Positions 23,238-36,000 of a stretch of 64,000 bases of DNA are shown one piece after another. How positions within the stretch are numbered: the stretch's first letter is position 1; each line of letters starts with the position of its first letter. Below the pieces are notes generated by a model. The model ran no database searches. It had not been told where the DNA came from and worked only from the letters and a program-made list of their open reading frames with translations. This DNA is from Climacteris rufus. Taxonomy: Eukaryota; Chordata; Aves; Passeriformes; Climacteridae. The translations under genes and the position numbers were made by a program. Location of the stretch: assembly GCA_013398175.1 (NCBI GenBank), contig VZRZ01002687.1:309166-373165 (forward strand), in the 5' to 3' direction.

Positions 23238-26200
23238 ACTTTAGAGCTTCCCTTTATTCTTCACATTGCTGAACTCTGTTGGCAAACACATACTTTCTCA
23301 GAAGTGATACAGAAGAGGAAAAAATAGTTTTTATCATTCCAAAGCAACAACACTGCACTAATTAATATTTTTCCACACCAACACATATTCATTGCCATTT
23401 TTAGCTGGTATTTCAAAAAAGCTCAAGTTGTTTGAGCATATACCCTTGAAGCTAGGAAAACAGTAGGTTCTCTACATTTTTTTTAATCCTATTTACTCTG
23501 CAAGAAGGAAATTATCAAACAGACAGGAGAGAGATTTTATTCAAGCGTACTGACAAAACTGACAGCTTAAACACTGTGTTCACTCATTCTGAAGTTACTC
23601 TACTAAAATTTTGCTCAGTTACAGTTATACTGAATGAAGAACATGAGAAAGCTATCCTATCCTCAAAAAAACTAAAATGTAAACATTAATTGAGCAGACG
23701 GATTTCACAATTATGGAAATTAGTTTGTTTTACTAATCACTAAGCTGACTTATGCTAATGCTTCTTAAGAGTCATGAGAGAATTATGGTGTGAGCCAAGT
23801 CTAAGCAAGGTAAAGTTTTCCCTCACTGTCACCTGCCCTTCTGACTCCACAATTAACTTTCTTCTCTGATTGTCCAATTAATCAGGTTCAAAGCACAAAA
23901 ATAATTATGGATTGGAAACAACCATTTCTAACACTAAATATAAGGGAGTTATACTCAAAATTGTGGCTCTTGTGTTTCAGGAACAGACAGGATTTCATGC
24001 TTCACATTATTCCCTTCCTTTATTTTTTAACTACTGGGGACAATTTCACTACTCAATCAGATGACAAGCAGCAACATATTTAAATGTTACTGGAAGATAT
24101 GCAAATATAGGGGAAAACTTAACCATCAGCCATATGTGGGAAAGTTGCTGGTTTTCCTTAACTGAGAAGACAAGGCTTAAAACTGAAAGATAACAATTAA
24201 TGACAGACCAGCATATTTGCCATTTACATTTTGCAATTACCTTTTGGGCAAGGTCATATACTTTTAAATTTGGCTCAGAATTCTGTTTTCCAGTTCAAAG
24301 TACGTTCAAGGGTCTTGTTTTCAGTTTTTCAGAGACACAGCAAACATTGCTCCAGGGCTCTATTCAAGTAAGATTTCTCCCTTAAAAGGAAAACCTTAAT
24401 GTTCAAGTGGTATTTCATTCATTTGGGTTCAGCTTTTCAGGAAAAAAGTCCTCTCCCAGTTTTTATTGAGGAAGATGTTTGAAGCAAGAAAATACAACTG
24501 ATGATTAAGTGTGAATATTTCTGTTTACCAAAGCCAAGCTTTAATAAAAATCAGTTTTTGCACTATTTTCAAATTCTTCCTCTAGAAATGCAAGCAATAA
24601 TTTCTCCTCTTTTTGATACTCCTTTCCCATGCCTTTGTTTTCTGTCCCATTCCAGTCTACAATAGTTGTTTTGAAAGAACACAAGCAGCATATCAAACAA
24701 GTGGCCGCCTTTTCCTGCAGTTCAGAGTTTAAAACTAAAAATCGCTAAAGTTTTAATGTTTCCTTACACATACAGCTGAAATATCACCCACACCATTAAA
24801 CTGTGAAAGAACCTAACAAAAAGAACAGTATTCTCAGATGAAAAAACCACAAGCCTTTGGTAGAGATGCAGACCTTTCTTAATTGAAGTCAGTGTCTTCT
24901 GTTCTAAATATTTTAGTTGCAGTTAGTCTGCAATTTCCTATTTGATGTTTAGTTAACACTAACCCATAAGATCAAAGATGAGTCACCTCTGCTAGCAAAA
25001 TACAAGGCACAGAAATCCACTTGAATTAGATTCATTTTAGTTCCAGGAGGGGAAGAAAAACAAATAGTATCAAGATATCAAGCATTAGAAGTTCTTAATG
25101 TATCTAAAACCTAAAGTCATTTCAGCATGGGCAGGAATTCCAAGACATCTGTGGATCTGAGCTGGGACAAGTTTGGCATTTTCCAAACTCTTCATAGAAG
25201 GGAAAGGAGAGGGAAAAAAGAAACAGGAACACCCTTGTTATATTCAATTTGTCACCTGTTAAGACTCAACAGGAAAGTAAAGAAACACCTCATCTTAAGA
25301 CTTCTTTAATTCTCACCAGGTTAGGCTGTAACACTCTATCAACCCACTCAAGTCTCCGTTTTAGGCTTACTATGCTCTGTAAAAAGAATCATGGATGGAA
25401 TTACAAAGTAGAATTGCCCCCTCTCTTCCCTTTTACAAGAGGAAAAAAGCAGCACCAGGGACCCAACTGCTGAAGATTTGTTAAGCCTACACTCTCTGGG
25501 TTGCAGCTAATGCAGATCAGTTCTGACATCTGGTTTGTCACATACGCCACCAGTACGTGGTGCTGACAACCAAGACAGAGTAAGGAAAAGAGGGAACAGA
25601 ATGAGCAAGCAAGGGTGAGAAACAGTGCAGTACCCATTGCAGCTAAAAAGGTGTCAAAAAACAGCTTGAGGTTCCTTATGAAGTAACTTGAAATACGGAG
25701 AGAATTTTTCTAAAGCTACAGCCTCCTGTGGAATTCATTTCCCAGAATAGATAGGCAGTTTCCAAGACATACTACTGAAACTCAGGAAGGCAATTTTGCA
25801 TGAAATAATTCAGTAGCATGAGTTAACACTCGGGCTGTCACCCCTCAGAGCCATGTCTAGGACTCCTCTGCAGCCTTAAACTTAGCAATACCTGTTTTGC
25901 TATCAGTGGCATCACTCCTTACACCATTCATCAGCTCAAGGCCTTCACAAGTCTTCTCCTCCACTCTACAGCCATGAAGAACAGCTCAGGAATTCTGACC
26001 AGTAATTTCTACATGATTCCTGCAAAGCCTGTGAGGAACAAGGCAAGCACACAGCTAGAATATAAGGTGGCCTTGTGATTTGTGATTCAGAGATTTCACA
26101 CAATCAGACTACAACACCTAACCTGAAATCTGTCCCCTGATGCTCTGAAAACACTGTTTGGTAACATGTCCCTCATTGAAAGGGTTTAAAAGGCATTGCT

Positions 26201-26651
26201 TCAGTTGCTGATTCACAAATATTTTCAACATATGAATACTGCAACAATAAATTCCTGAATTTATCTGTTCATCTGAAATAAACAAATGCTCATTTGTCTC
26301 TAGTTTACAGATCCAGAGGTAAAACACAGCTTAACACCACCTTAGTCTTACAAGCAGAGGAAAGAGTCTTTGAGCATGATATCCCAAAAAGCTGTGTTAG
26401 ATTAACTCCAATCTGTGTATCACTCAAAATACCTTGTAGGTTTTTTTTTTCTCCAAGGTGGTGGGAATCAGCATGAATACTAGAGATAGTTTTAGCAGCA
26501 ACTGCTCCCAATCTTATTTAGCATGACATTGCTGCCTGCAGTGTTATCAAGGCCAGCACAATGATAATAGAAACTTTCACATATAACAGTTTCATTCCTT
26601 TTTCTGCTGATAAGAAAATGGTGAGAACTCAATATATTCAATATTTTTATC

Positions 26652-26665
26652 ATATATATATATAT
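26652..26665. repeat. AT dinucleotide microsatellite
   Basis: Seven AT units, followed by a GTGTATACAC stretch. Confidence 0.8.
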
Positions 26666-28610
26666 GTGTATACACATGCAAATATAAATACATAATTTAT
26701 ACAAATATCATCAATAAAACTATGTTTGTAATTTGTGTAGAACTACCAGGCAGGAGCAGCCACACAGAGTATAAACAGAGTAATCCAAGAGTGAAATCCT
26801 GACCAAGACCTGATGTAAGGCATTTAAGGCATGGCTGAACAACACGTTTTTTCACTACACTGAAAAAAGTACACTCTAGACAGCCAAATTATTTGAAAAA
26901 ACTAAAAAAATCTATGATGCCAAAGTGATTCATGGATTTCCTGCAGGTGACTCATTAGTGCTTTCACTTTGGAGAATACAAAAAAACCAGAAACATCTTG
27001 TAAACACAGGCAGACCTCCTTCAATCGAGAGCCAACCTCAGACTTTACTTATGGCAAATATTTACCAAGATTATTTGCCTGGTTTTTTAAATTCAAGCTG
27101 TTATCTCCGTGTTTCAAAGAAGTTAGAAATACAGCTTTCAACACTAGCAAATTTCTGAGCCTGCCTTTATAGTTGATGAGGGAGAGTATTTTAAAGCTCT
27201 TTAGATTCAGACCAACCATACCAAGCAATACTTTGAAAAGTTAACCAGTACTACCCATTATTACCCATAGATATGCAAAGATTAATTCAGAGCAGCTTCT
27301 GTGAGACAGAATAAAACCAAGGCCTCCAAAGCCAAGCAGAGACACATAGTTAGATCACAGCCTTTTGACAGATTATTAAACATGTCAATGAACACAAGTT
27401 ATGACTTTGTTTGTTTTGGTTTTGAACATGGCAGTGACTCATCACACAGAAATCCATTTACTCATTTCCGGTCAGTGGCCTCGATTATAAACGGTCAAAT
27501 GTAATAAAAATGTAAATTTGAGGAGATGCAATTCTGTCTTAATACAAGAAAGAGCTTCTGATCCCACAAATACTTCCTGTAAGAGAACTCCTTCTCTTTC
27601 TTGGGCTTACTTTCAACATACTTAGGTATTTCATTTCACAGCCCTGGGGTCCACTGTCAAGAATTTGATCCATAGACAAAAACAAAGCTGCAAACACATG
27701 GAAATGGGAAAGCATTGCTAACAATTGAGAGTTTCAAGCAGACCAAGGGACTCCAATATCACATTACCTTTCGTTAATCTGCAGGTCACACACAATAGGG
27801 ATCACATGTAAACTGTCTGAAAATGCAGAGGCAGGGTAAGGACAAAATGCAGCTGGAACAGCAGGCAGACAAACTGCTGGGCACTGGCAAAGCCTCCAGG
27901 AAGTTAAGGGACACCAAGAAAAAATAAAACACAGCAGTAGCTGCATGAAAACAAGGGATTGATGTTTTTAAAAATTAAAGTTATCAAACACCAATCTCCA
28001 GAACTACAGTTCAGCAGTCTGTGCTTTAATTACTCTGGGGCAAGTAAGAGCTTTTGTGCCCAGGCAGAGGGCTGGGCATCACAACCATCACAAACCATCA
28101 TAAACCTAAACCATTTCCCCTGTGAAGGCATGCATTTCATAGAGCAGCAGTATTTTTGCTAGCTTAACATCAATTGTTTTGTAAGATCACTTATCAATAC
28201 AAGTATTGCTGCACTAGTGAAGCTGATGGACAAGAATTAGTCAAGCTAACTTGAGACAGATTGTCATTTTATCTAAGAGACACAAACATTGCACCAAGAC
28301 ACAATTCAAGGATGAAAACAACACAAGAAAGTGCAGTATGAAAAACAGTTCTTTGCAAAAACACAGATAGCAATGGTATTTGATGTTTTTAATAAAGCTT
28401 TTTAATAAAGATTATGAAGCATTATGTACTCAGATAGTCAACCATATGCACACTTAACCACCTTTTTTGGCATAACACAGATCCCAGTTTTAGAAAGCTG
28501 TAAGTAACATCTGCACAGCCTGCCACATGTTCGGTGAAACACTCAGCTATTCAGAGTATCTTAAACAAAAGCAGGGTCAGTATGGTCTTTCACATCAAAG
28601 ACACATATTA

Positions 28611-28693
28611 GAATCACAGAGTCCCAGAACTGTTTGGGTTGGAACGGACCTGAAAGATCATCTCGTTCTGACCGCCTGCCACGGGCAGGGAGC
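28611..28693 (-). mobile_element. CR1 LINE 3' end fragment
   Basis: The plus strand reads GAATCACAGAGTCCCAGAAC, then TGTTTGGGTTGGAACGGACC, TGAAAGATCATCTCGTTC and CTGCCACGGGCAGGG. This is the hallmark reverse complement of the avian CR1 3' end, so the element is inserted in minus orientation. It is a short 5'-truncated copy inside INPP5F intron 1, about 0.7 kb from the gap. Confidence 0.88.
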
Positions 28694-28925
28694 CCATATT
28701 ACTCAAAGCAAGATAATTCCTAAGGGTGGAATTCATTTTATAGACACCTTTACTGAGTAACCTCCCGGGTAGGACAGGATAATTACCATTGTTTCAAAAT
28801 TCCCTTTTACACAACTCCACCTCAATTTTTGTTCAGTCCTGTATTAATACACGGGGGAGCTCTGTGGAAGTGTCACTTAAACAGGCTGTAATCACTGAAA
28901 AATGCAGAAGCACTTTAGAAGCCGC

Positions 28926-29000
28926 AGAATCACAGAATGTCAAAGGGTTGGAATGGACCTCCAAGATCACCCAGTCCCTACCCAGCGTAGCCACCTGTTC
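28926..29000 (-). mobile_element. CR1 LINE 3' end fragment
   Basis: The plus strand reads AGAATCACAGAATGTCAAAG, GGTTGGAATGGACCTCCAAG and ATCACCCAGTCC, again the reverse complement of a CR1 3' end. It differs enough from the copy at 28611 to be a separate insertion. It sits at the edge of the CpG-rich promoter zone. Confidence 0.85.
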
Positions 29001-29373
29001 AAATTCCCCTGGAAGAGGCGACCACGGGACACATCTGCCCAAAGACGCCATCCCCACCCACCGGGAGCATCCCTTCCTTATGTAAGGCTGACACCGACCC
29101 AGCACGGCCCTTGGCACCCAGCGATGTTCCCCGGGGATGACCAGGTGCCTTTCGGCACCGGCAGTGACCGGGGTCACAGCGGGCAGCGTTGCTCTGTCTT
29201 GCGGGGACACAAACACACGGGGAGGGAGCGCAGCGCGCCGGCCGGGACAGCGGGACACGCGTGACCTCCCGCAGCCCGGGGGGCGCCGGGGCCGGTCCCG
29301 CGAGCTCCGGGGCGATGGGGAGCGGTACCAAACCCACCGTGGCACCGCCGCGGCCCCGGCCCCGCCGCCGCCC

Positions 29374-29895
29374 NNNNNNNNNNNNNNNNNNNNNNNNNNN
29401 NNNNNNNNNNNNNNNNNNNNNNNNNNNNNNNNNNNNNNNNNNNNNNNNNNNNNNNNNNNNNNNNNNNNNNNNNNNNNNNNNNNNNNNNNNNNNNNNNNNN
29501 NNNNNNNNNNNNNNNNNNNNNNNNNNNNNNNNNNNNNNNNNNNNNNNNNNNNNNNNNNNNNNNNNNNNNNNNNNNNNNNNNNNNNNNNNNNNNNNNNNNN
29601 NNNNNNNNNNNNNNNNNNNNNNNNNNNNNNNNNNNNNNNNNNNNNNNNNNNNNNNNNNNNNNNNNNNNNNNNNNNNNNNNNNNNNNNNNNNNNNNNNNNN
29701 NNNNNNNNNNNNNNNNNNNNNNNNNNNNNNNNNNNNNNNNNNNNNNNNNNNNNNNNNNNNNNNNNNNNNNNNNNNNNNNNNNNNNNNNNNNNNNNNNNNN
29801 NNNNNNNNNNNNNNNNNNNNNNNNNNNNNNNNNNNNNNNNNNNNNNNNNNNNNNNNNNNNNNNNNNNNNNNNNNNNNNNNNNNNNNNNNNNNNNN
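29374..29895. other. Assembly gap (522 N)
   Basis: A run of 522 unknown bases inside a GC-rich zone, typical of avian assemblies made from short reads. Open frames that appear to cross it are artefacts. It most likely hides INPP5F exon 1 and its start codon. Confidence 0.99.
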
Positions 29896-29910
29896 GACCG
29901 GATCCATTCA

Positions 29911-30057
29911 GGCTGTCCCCTCATCTCCGCTCCCCTCAGCCCCGTCCTCTCAGCCCCGTCCCCTCAGCCCGCCTCCCTCCAGACCCCCTCCCCACAGCCC
30001 TTCACCCCTCATCCCCTCTCTCGTCATTCCCTTCTCCCCTCAGCCCCTCTCCCCTCG
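29911..30057. repeat. C-rich imperfect repeat next to the gap
   Basis: Repeated units of the form CCCCTCAGCCCCGTC and variants, almost entirely pyrimidine on the plus strand. The minus (INPP5F sense) strand is therefore rich in runs of G. It lies on the upstream side of the inferred INPP5F start. Confidence 0.75.
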
Positions 30058-33000
30058 GTGGTCAGGAGCTGATACACCGTATAACTCGTGGTGTAAAGAA
30101 ATCTCAAGATCATAACACAGGAGTCACTGTTATTTAAATATTTATCCAGAAGGCAGCACCTTCTGATACAAGAGCAAATCATTCCCTCTGTCTCCTCCCC
30201 ACGCAACACTGGAAAATGTACCCGCAAACTTGTCACTGCTACAGTCCCTTCCCAGCCTTACTGAGGGCTTGTCCACAGGCTCCCAGAGCTTTTGTTTGAT
30301 TACAGAAGCTGAAGTCTCCCTCCCCGTAAAATGAAAGAAGACAACAGACAGAAAGCATCCCATCCTTCCTACAGGGAGGGCAGTGACGGAGCACCTTGGG
30401 TGGGCACCTGGTGTCCCAGTGAGGGGCTGATGGGCACTTCAGCCTCTTCAATTCACAAATAAAAATATTTATCCGTTATTAAACGGTCTACAGTAGAACA
30501 GTGCTACCTTCAAACCACTCTTTGAAAAGATTGGCTTCTCTCTTATACAAGGTTTCTCCATTGGTGTGTTATTCTACAAAACCCTTGACTAAAGGACATT
30601 AAGAAAGCAGAAATCTCCTTATTAGATGTTAACATTCAAGACCCAGACAAGAGCATGATTTTGGAAGATACTGAGCAGCCAGTCTAGAAAAGCATTTAAG
30701 TGCATGCATGACTTTAAATGTATAATTTAAATAGGTTTAATCATACATTAACATCTTTTGAAACGAGAATGTGCTTCAGAACGTCTCTGCTTTAGGACTA
30801 GGAACTGAACATCTCAATGAGTCAAAACATCACTCTTTATTTTTGCTCCCATCTCTTTAGTCTGCACTATCATTCACTAAATATTTATCACTTGCTATAT
30901 CATCTCTATTCTGCTTGCGTTTCCCAAGTAGTTCAGTGTTGTAGCACAGTGCATAGGGTTGCATTAAAATGCTTGCAGGGATTTCAAGGACAGACTTTGG
31001 TTTGCCCTTTGATCAGAGCATTTTTTTTCCTCCCCATGGGTAGTCTTCTGTTTGCATTCAGTGTGTTCTCCATAGATTCACAGCTGGGTGCTGGTGTTTT
31101 TCTGAGCCTGACAGCTTTAGTGAGCATAGAGAAAAAAACTGGGAGATTAATTTTGCATTTTTGCAATTCATTGTCACTAGCTAATGGTAAGGAAATGTGG
31201 AGGCTGACAATTAGTCATGCCCTCTCTCAGTATTACCTGATTGCCAGCAGCTTGATTTCAAGTTTAAATGTTGATTAACAGAAAGGGATATGATTTAGTA
31301 ACACTCCACACTTGGAAGTACAATTGGCTGGATAGATGGGACAAATACACAGCTCTTCCTGATGTACCAGTTTTGGAAATGACACTGCAGACAGTGTGAG
31401 GAACTTTATTTCTAAATATCGGTCATTAAGAAGCCGTGGAACTATTTGTTGTTTGTTCGGCTTCAATGCTCCTGGCAGCTTCCAGAGAAACATTAGAAAA
31501 ATCTCGGGTCATCTTTTTTGATGCCAAAGCAATTACAGAAGCCTTTCTTGTTACCCTTCATACTCCTTGTCAGTATTTAACCTAACTGTGCTTTGTCCTT
31601 TCTATTTTCATCCCTGTGTGTCCGGGCAATGCCTCTGTATTCCTCCCTGGCATTCCCCACCCACTTACACCTTACACGTTTCCTTTTTGTTTTGGAGCTT
31701 ATTGGGATTCTCTTAGTGAGGTTACTGTCCTCTTCTGAAATATGCTTTTGAGAAGGCTTTTGTAAGCTTTTCAGAGAGGGCCTGTTATGCATTAAACAGA
31801 GACTGAAAACTCTGGTTTGGGAAGGAACATCCTCAGGACAAAAGTAATAGAAGAGGGTCTCCTGATAGGAAATCTAACAGAAAAAAAGAGATTTGTTTGG
31901 GACTAGAACGTTTCTGAAGTACCTGTAAACACACTTTCAATATTCTCTGGAAAATACTTATGTGTTGTGTTTTATAACAGAAAATTACAAAACTACTGGC
32001 ATGAACATTACCTTTTGGCGAGAAACTGAAACCTCTCAAAAAACAGGGAAAGCAGTTCTGCATAAGAATTTTTGCCTGAATTTATTTTTAGCTTTCTTCT
32101 CACTGAAGTAACTTTTTGTGGCAGCTGTAATTATCTCTAAAGGAAGAGGTACACTCTGGTATTTCCTCCTTCCCCATGAAAATCTCTTCCTTGCAATGGG
32201 GATATTTCCATTTCACTGAGCACTGGGAAAAGAACAACCTTTTCCCTTCAAAGCAATGTGTGTGTGGTTAATATCTGCAATATTCTACATGGCTTATGGA
32301 CAATGTATTGATTTGCCTCTGTTGCACTTGCTGTTAAGAGAAAATCAATGGGATCACTTTCAAAAGTAAATGAGAATGTTTTGACTGCCTGCAATTCTTT
32401 TATTCTAGAATTGCAAATTGCACTTTGCAGACTACCCAGTTAGTGCACATAAAAAGATTCCTTACTGTGTTGTTGGGTTGCCTTTCTCGGTTAAAATACT
32501 ATTTATACTATACCAAGGCCACATTTAATTCATAATTTCTCCAAAGTAAATGACATGCTGTTCTTCTTGTAATAAAATTTGCATCTCATTAAAAACAGAT
32601 TCTACTTGGTTTCCTCAGTCTGAAAAATTTAATGGTTCTATTATCCTTTGAAATAACTTCTCTCCATTTCTTTACTTTTAATTTAGATTGGGATTTTTTA
32701 AAGAATAAAATAGTTCACATTACAAAAAAAAAGTCTTTTGCCCTTAGAAAGGATGAAAAGTAAAATTTCAGGATCACTGGAATTTAATATGCCTTTTAGA
32801 AAAAAAAGGTTTTTTAAGTATTTTTTTTCTGATACCATTTAGCCAATTTGAATCAATTTTGTAACTAGCTTTCTTGGAAGCTGCTTTAATTTCCCTGGGG
32901 TTTTTTTTTCTATCTTAATATCATAGAAACAAAAAGCTTCATCATCTTTATGACGTTATTGGTGTTCACTGAATCTAGCTTTTTCCTTAAGATTTATCAT

Positions 33001-36000
33001 ACTTTCTGTTTATTAATATGACTACTCCATTTCTTGGTATTGCAGCAATGAGACAGTAAAATAGCAAAAATAGCAAAATAGATGTACTCCATTCTGTGCA
33101 TAACTAACTTTATGTGCTGGGAATACTGTTAAGGCCAAGCCTCAAGTGACACCTGGAGAACAGCAGTAGTTGCCAAGTGCTGAAGTGTTACACACTTCTT
33201 TTTGTCACTTTTCGCTGGTTCTGGCTGCCCTAGGAAAAGGAAATGTATCAGTTATTCAGTGCAAAAATCTGTCAGTTGTACGTGATGGAAACAAATGCGG
33301 GGGGGGACATTGAATCACTTTCCTCTTGCTCCTTGTTCTCCTGGCACTCCTTATTTTATGCAAAATTTATGAATTATTATGCACTGTTTACATTAGTGTC
33401 ATGCCCAGGAGTTCCAGTTATGGATAAGGACCCCCACTGTGTGAGATTCTGGGTAGAGCCAGAGCATAATATCTGTTCAGATTCCAGAGATTTCAAACCA
33501 TCCCAAAAGACAAGGTCGGTAATGGAACAAGATGTTTAAGGGATGAACATAGGATAATGAGGCATTTTTCATCAGCTTGGAAGCCAGTCATCTCAGCTTT
33601 CCAGGATTTAAGAATTATCAAGTTGTGATGGAAAACATACTTTAGTACTCCATTCAGTTAATAAAGTTTTAATACAAGATATTTATATGATATCACTCTG
33701 GTAGACTCCATTCTCTGTATTGTGACTAACATGCATTTAAAATAGCACAGGTACAGCTATAGCAAAGCCTATGCAACAAATTAACTCGGGGTCAAACTCT
33801 CCTTTCCTTTATTCCAGAAGTTGTTCCAGAGGGAACTTTCCAGAGTAAGCTCTGACATACAGTGACATTCAGCAACAATACTGAATACTGCTAAAAGCAG
33901 CTTAAATAATCCTTTGCTCCTTCCCAGCTGTGTGTTTCTATTCCTGTACCATGCCTGCACTGTGTAGCCACAAGCATTTGTGCAGCATATTGTGAACTGA
34001 ATTTGCAGATGCAGAATAACCTATTAAATACGATTTATGAAAATGGACTCTAAATCACAGTAACTTAAGGAAGAACAAACTTACCTGGCTCTTACTGAAG
34101 GAATCTAATTTTGTAGGGTCAGGACTTCCCTTAGTATCACCCACTTGGCAATGTGCTCTGAGTTGCTGAGCAGAATCACATCATGTCTATGTTATGGATT
34201 GACTAATGCCAACCATGCCTACCTTAGGAAGCAGTGTCGTAGAACTGGAAATGATTTGGGGAACTAAACAACTGGCACTGAGGATCCAGCTTGTGAACTA
34301 TGTACATTCCAGGGGCTTTATTTAGGATTAGATCTAGTTTTGTCCTACAGACCCCTTAGCAGCTGGGGCACATCAGAGGCAGTCCTGGAGGGCATCTCCT
34401 GGGTTTTGTTGCAACTCTTAAGGAACACAACTCATGTGCTCACCCATACTGAGAGCAGCAGAGCCCTGTGGTGAGACTCAGAGAGTGTCATCCAAAGGAG
34501 CTTTTCCAGTGGCCATCACCTTCCCAAATGTCATGAGCTGGAACAGTAAGAGTGGTCTTCTGGAAGCCTTGCTGTATCTCAGCCAGGTTCAGCAACACCA
34601 GAGATCTGCCTGAAGAGGTGATTGCTTTTAATACTGCTAGTGAAGTTATTCTGGCAGACATATGGAGCCATAAAAACCCTCCTTGACACACCTACCCACG
34701 GGTTCTAATAGAATTCATATTTACAGAACCTCAGGCTCTACATAGCACTGCATTTACACTGCAGGTGCACCTCAGTGTGCAAGAGAGGAGTAGGGATGTA
34801 TGAAGTCCCAAGAGTGACACTGAACCCTCTCCTTCCAAGGGCAGAATCTCTAGCTGCCAGGCAATAATTTAGGTCAAAAAACACTTATCAGCTTTTCCTT
34901 CATCTCTGGCATGTGGATAAAAAAAGTCCTGTGTAGATCTTGATGCTCAGTTCAGTACTGTGCCGGTAATTAGAATTCTTACGACTCTCAAAGGGCTAAA
35001 CCAGAAGATTAAAAGAACTTTATTTTCCTGTGAGATTATATGTTCTATACTTGAGTAACTGGCATAGATTATCATTGCTATATACAGGCTAGGAGTGTTT
35101 ATTGCTGGCTTTGCATTTCTTGTGCAATGGTATGTAGGTCATTGTAAAACCTAGGGAAAGAAGATAGACATGAGGCTGAAAAAGAGGACTGAAAATCAGA
35201 AAGTCTAAGCCCTTGTCCTTGAATACATAGCAGGTTCTTTGTACCACACTTTTATATTAATGACTAAAGGTAGCATTTGTTCTCTACCATGTAGAAGTGT
35301 TATAACCTGACTATATAGATATGTGTAGAATGCTTTAAACTGCCATGGCAACAGAGTTTGAATTCATATTTATAGGCAGATAAATTAAAGCAAGGTCTAT
35401 ATTTTATGGAAATAATAATAAAATGTATGTATTATCATACCTCAGACAATTCAGGGAAGTTCTGTATTGTTGTTGAAGTCAGTCACATTTTGCATTTGTG
35501 GAGGAGAAACCAGTGAGAAACAAGATTAGAGCGGAGCAAGGTGGAATGAGAATCACGTGAAACACTTGGCAAGGTGCTTTTCACTTTGTTTGATGTTTTA
35601 ATTATATTACAACATCTATCTATGTATCTATCAGAACAATTTATATACTGCATTTTTATAATAACTTCATGCCTTGGCTCTATGGCTATGTCTGATAAAT
35701 CAGAGAGTTATAACACTAAGATATGGAGCTACAGAGATGATTCAGCTTTTCCAGATATTTCTGAGAAAAGGTCAAAGCCATACCTAAATAAAATTTTAAG
35801 ATATCCTAGAAATGACATAGTCAATTGCCTCTTAGGGGGAATTGCAAGGCACCCTTTCATTTATCAAGGCATCCTAAGCCTGCCATATACACCATACAGA
35901 ATGTAAGAGGAAATAGAACTATCCCTGAGTAATTATTGAAGGGAAAATTACAAGTATGTGTTGCTGTTGCAGGAGCCTACACTATGTCACCAGTCCAGTA

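Larger units (their letters stand above)
16629..29373 (-). other. INPP5F: INPP5F intron 1 (most of it)
   Basis: About 12.7 kb between exon 2 and the gap expected to hold exon 1. It contains a CA run at 17087-17101, a GGTT-rich tract with a 16-T run (23194-23237), an AT dinucleotide run (26652-26665), and two CR1 ends near the promoter. It also contains the 213-codon open frame at 22365-23006, discussed as a finding. No exon of a known gene was recognised. Confidence 0.75.
1..29895 (-). other. INPP5F: INPP5F gene, 5' part (promoter side to exon 12)
   Basis: This is the extent of the Sac2 phosphatase gene in the window, read right to left. INPP5F removes the 4-phosphate from PI4P on early endosomal membranes and works in recycling traffic. 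Eleven coding exons were placed between 16628 and 1394; joined, they give 1343 nt that stay in one frame from just after the start region to the catalytic loop. Exon lengths from exon 2 to exon 12 are 81, 137, 129, 168, 57, 199, 180, 68, 125, 78 and 121 nt. Exon 1 is not visible and probably sits in the N gap. The rest of the Sac domain, the hSac2 domain and the C-terminal tail lie left of position 1. The borders of this entry are approximate. Confidence 0.93.
29020..30060 (-). promoter_or_regulatory. INPP5F: INPP5F CpG island and likely promoter region
   Basis: From about 29020 the sequence turns abruptly GC- and CpG-rich (for example GCGCAGCGCGCCGGCCGGGA), up to the N gap. After the gap it is C-rich on the plus strand to about 30060, then returns to AT-rich. 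This is where the 5' end of INPP5F should be, given exon 2 at 16.6 kb and no exon 1 elsewhere. I could not find the expected N-terminal peptide in the readable flanks, so exon 1 is inferred to be in the gap. No start site can be called. Confidence 0.7.

Noticed and set aside
28833..30115. Several open frames of 300 codons or more crossing 29374-29895
   Set aside because: Most of each frame is unknown bases; the readable ends match no known protein and are GC-rich promoter sequence.
30817..31278. 153-codon plus-strand open frame in the spacer
   Set aside because: Hydrophobic and Ser/Leu-rich by composition, with no recognisable domain, promoter context or splice structure; likely chance.
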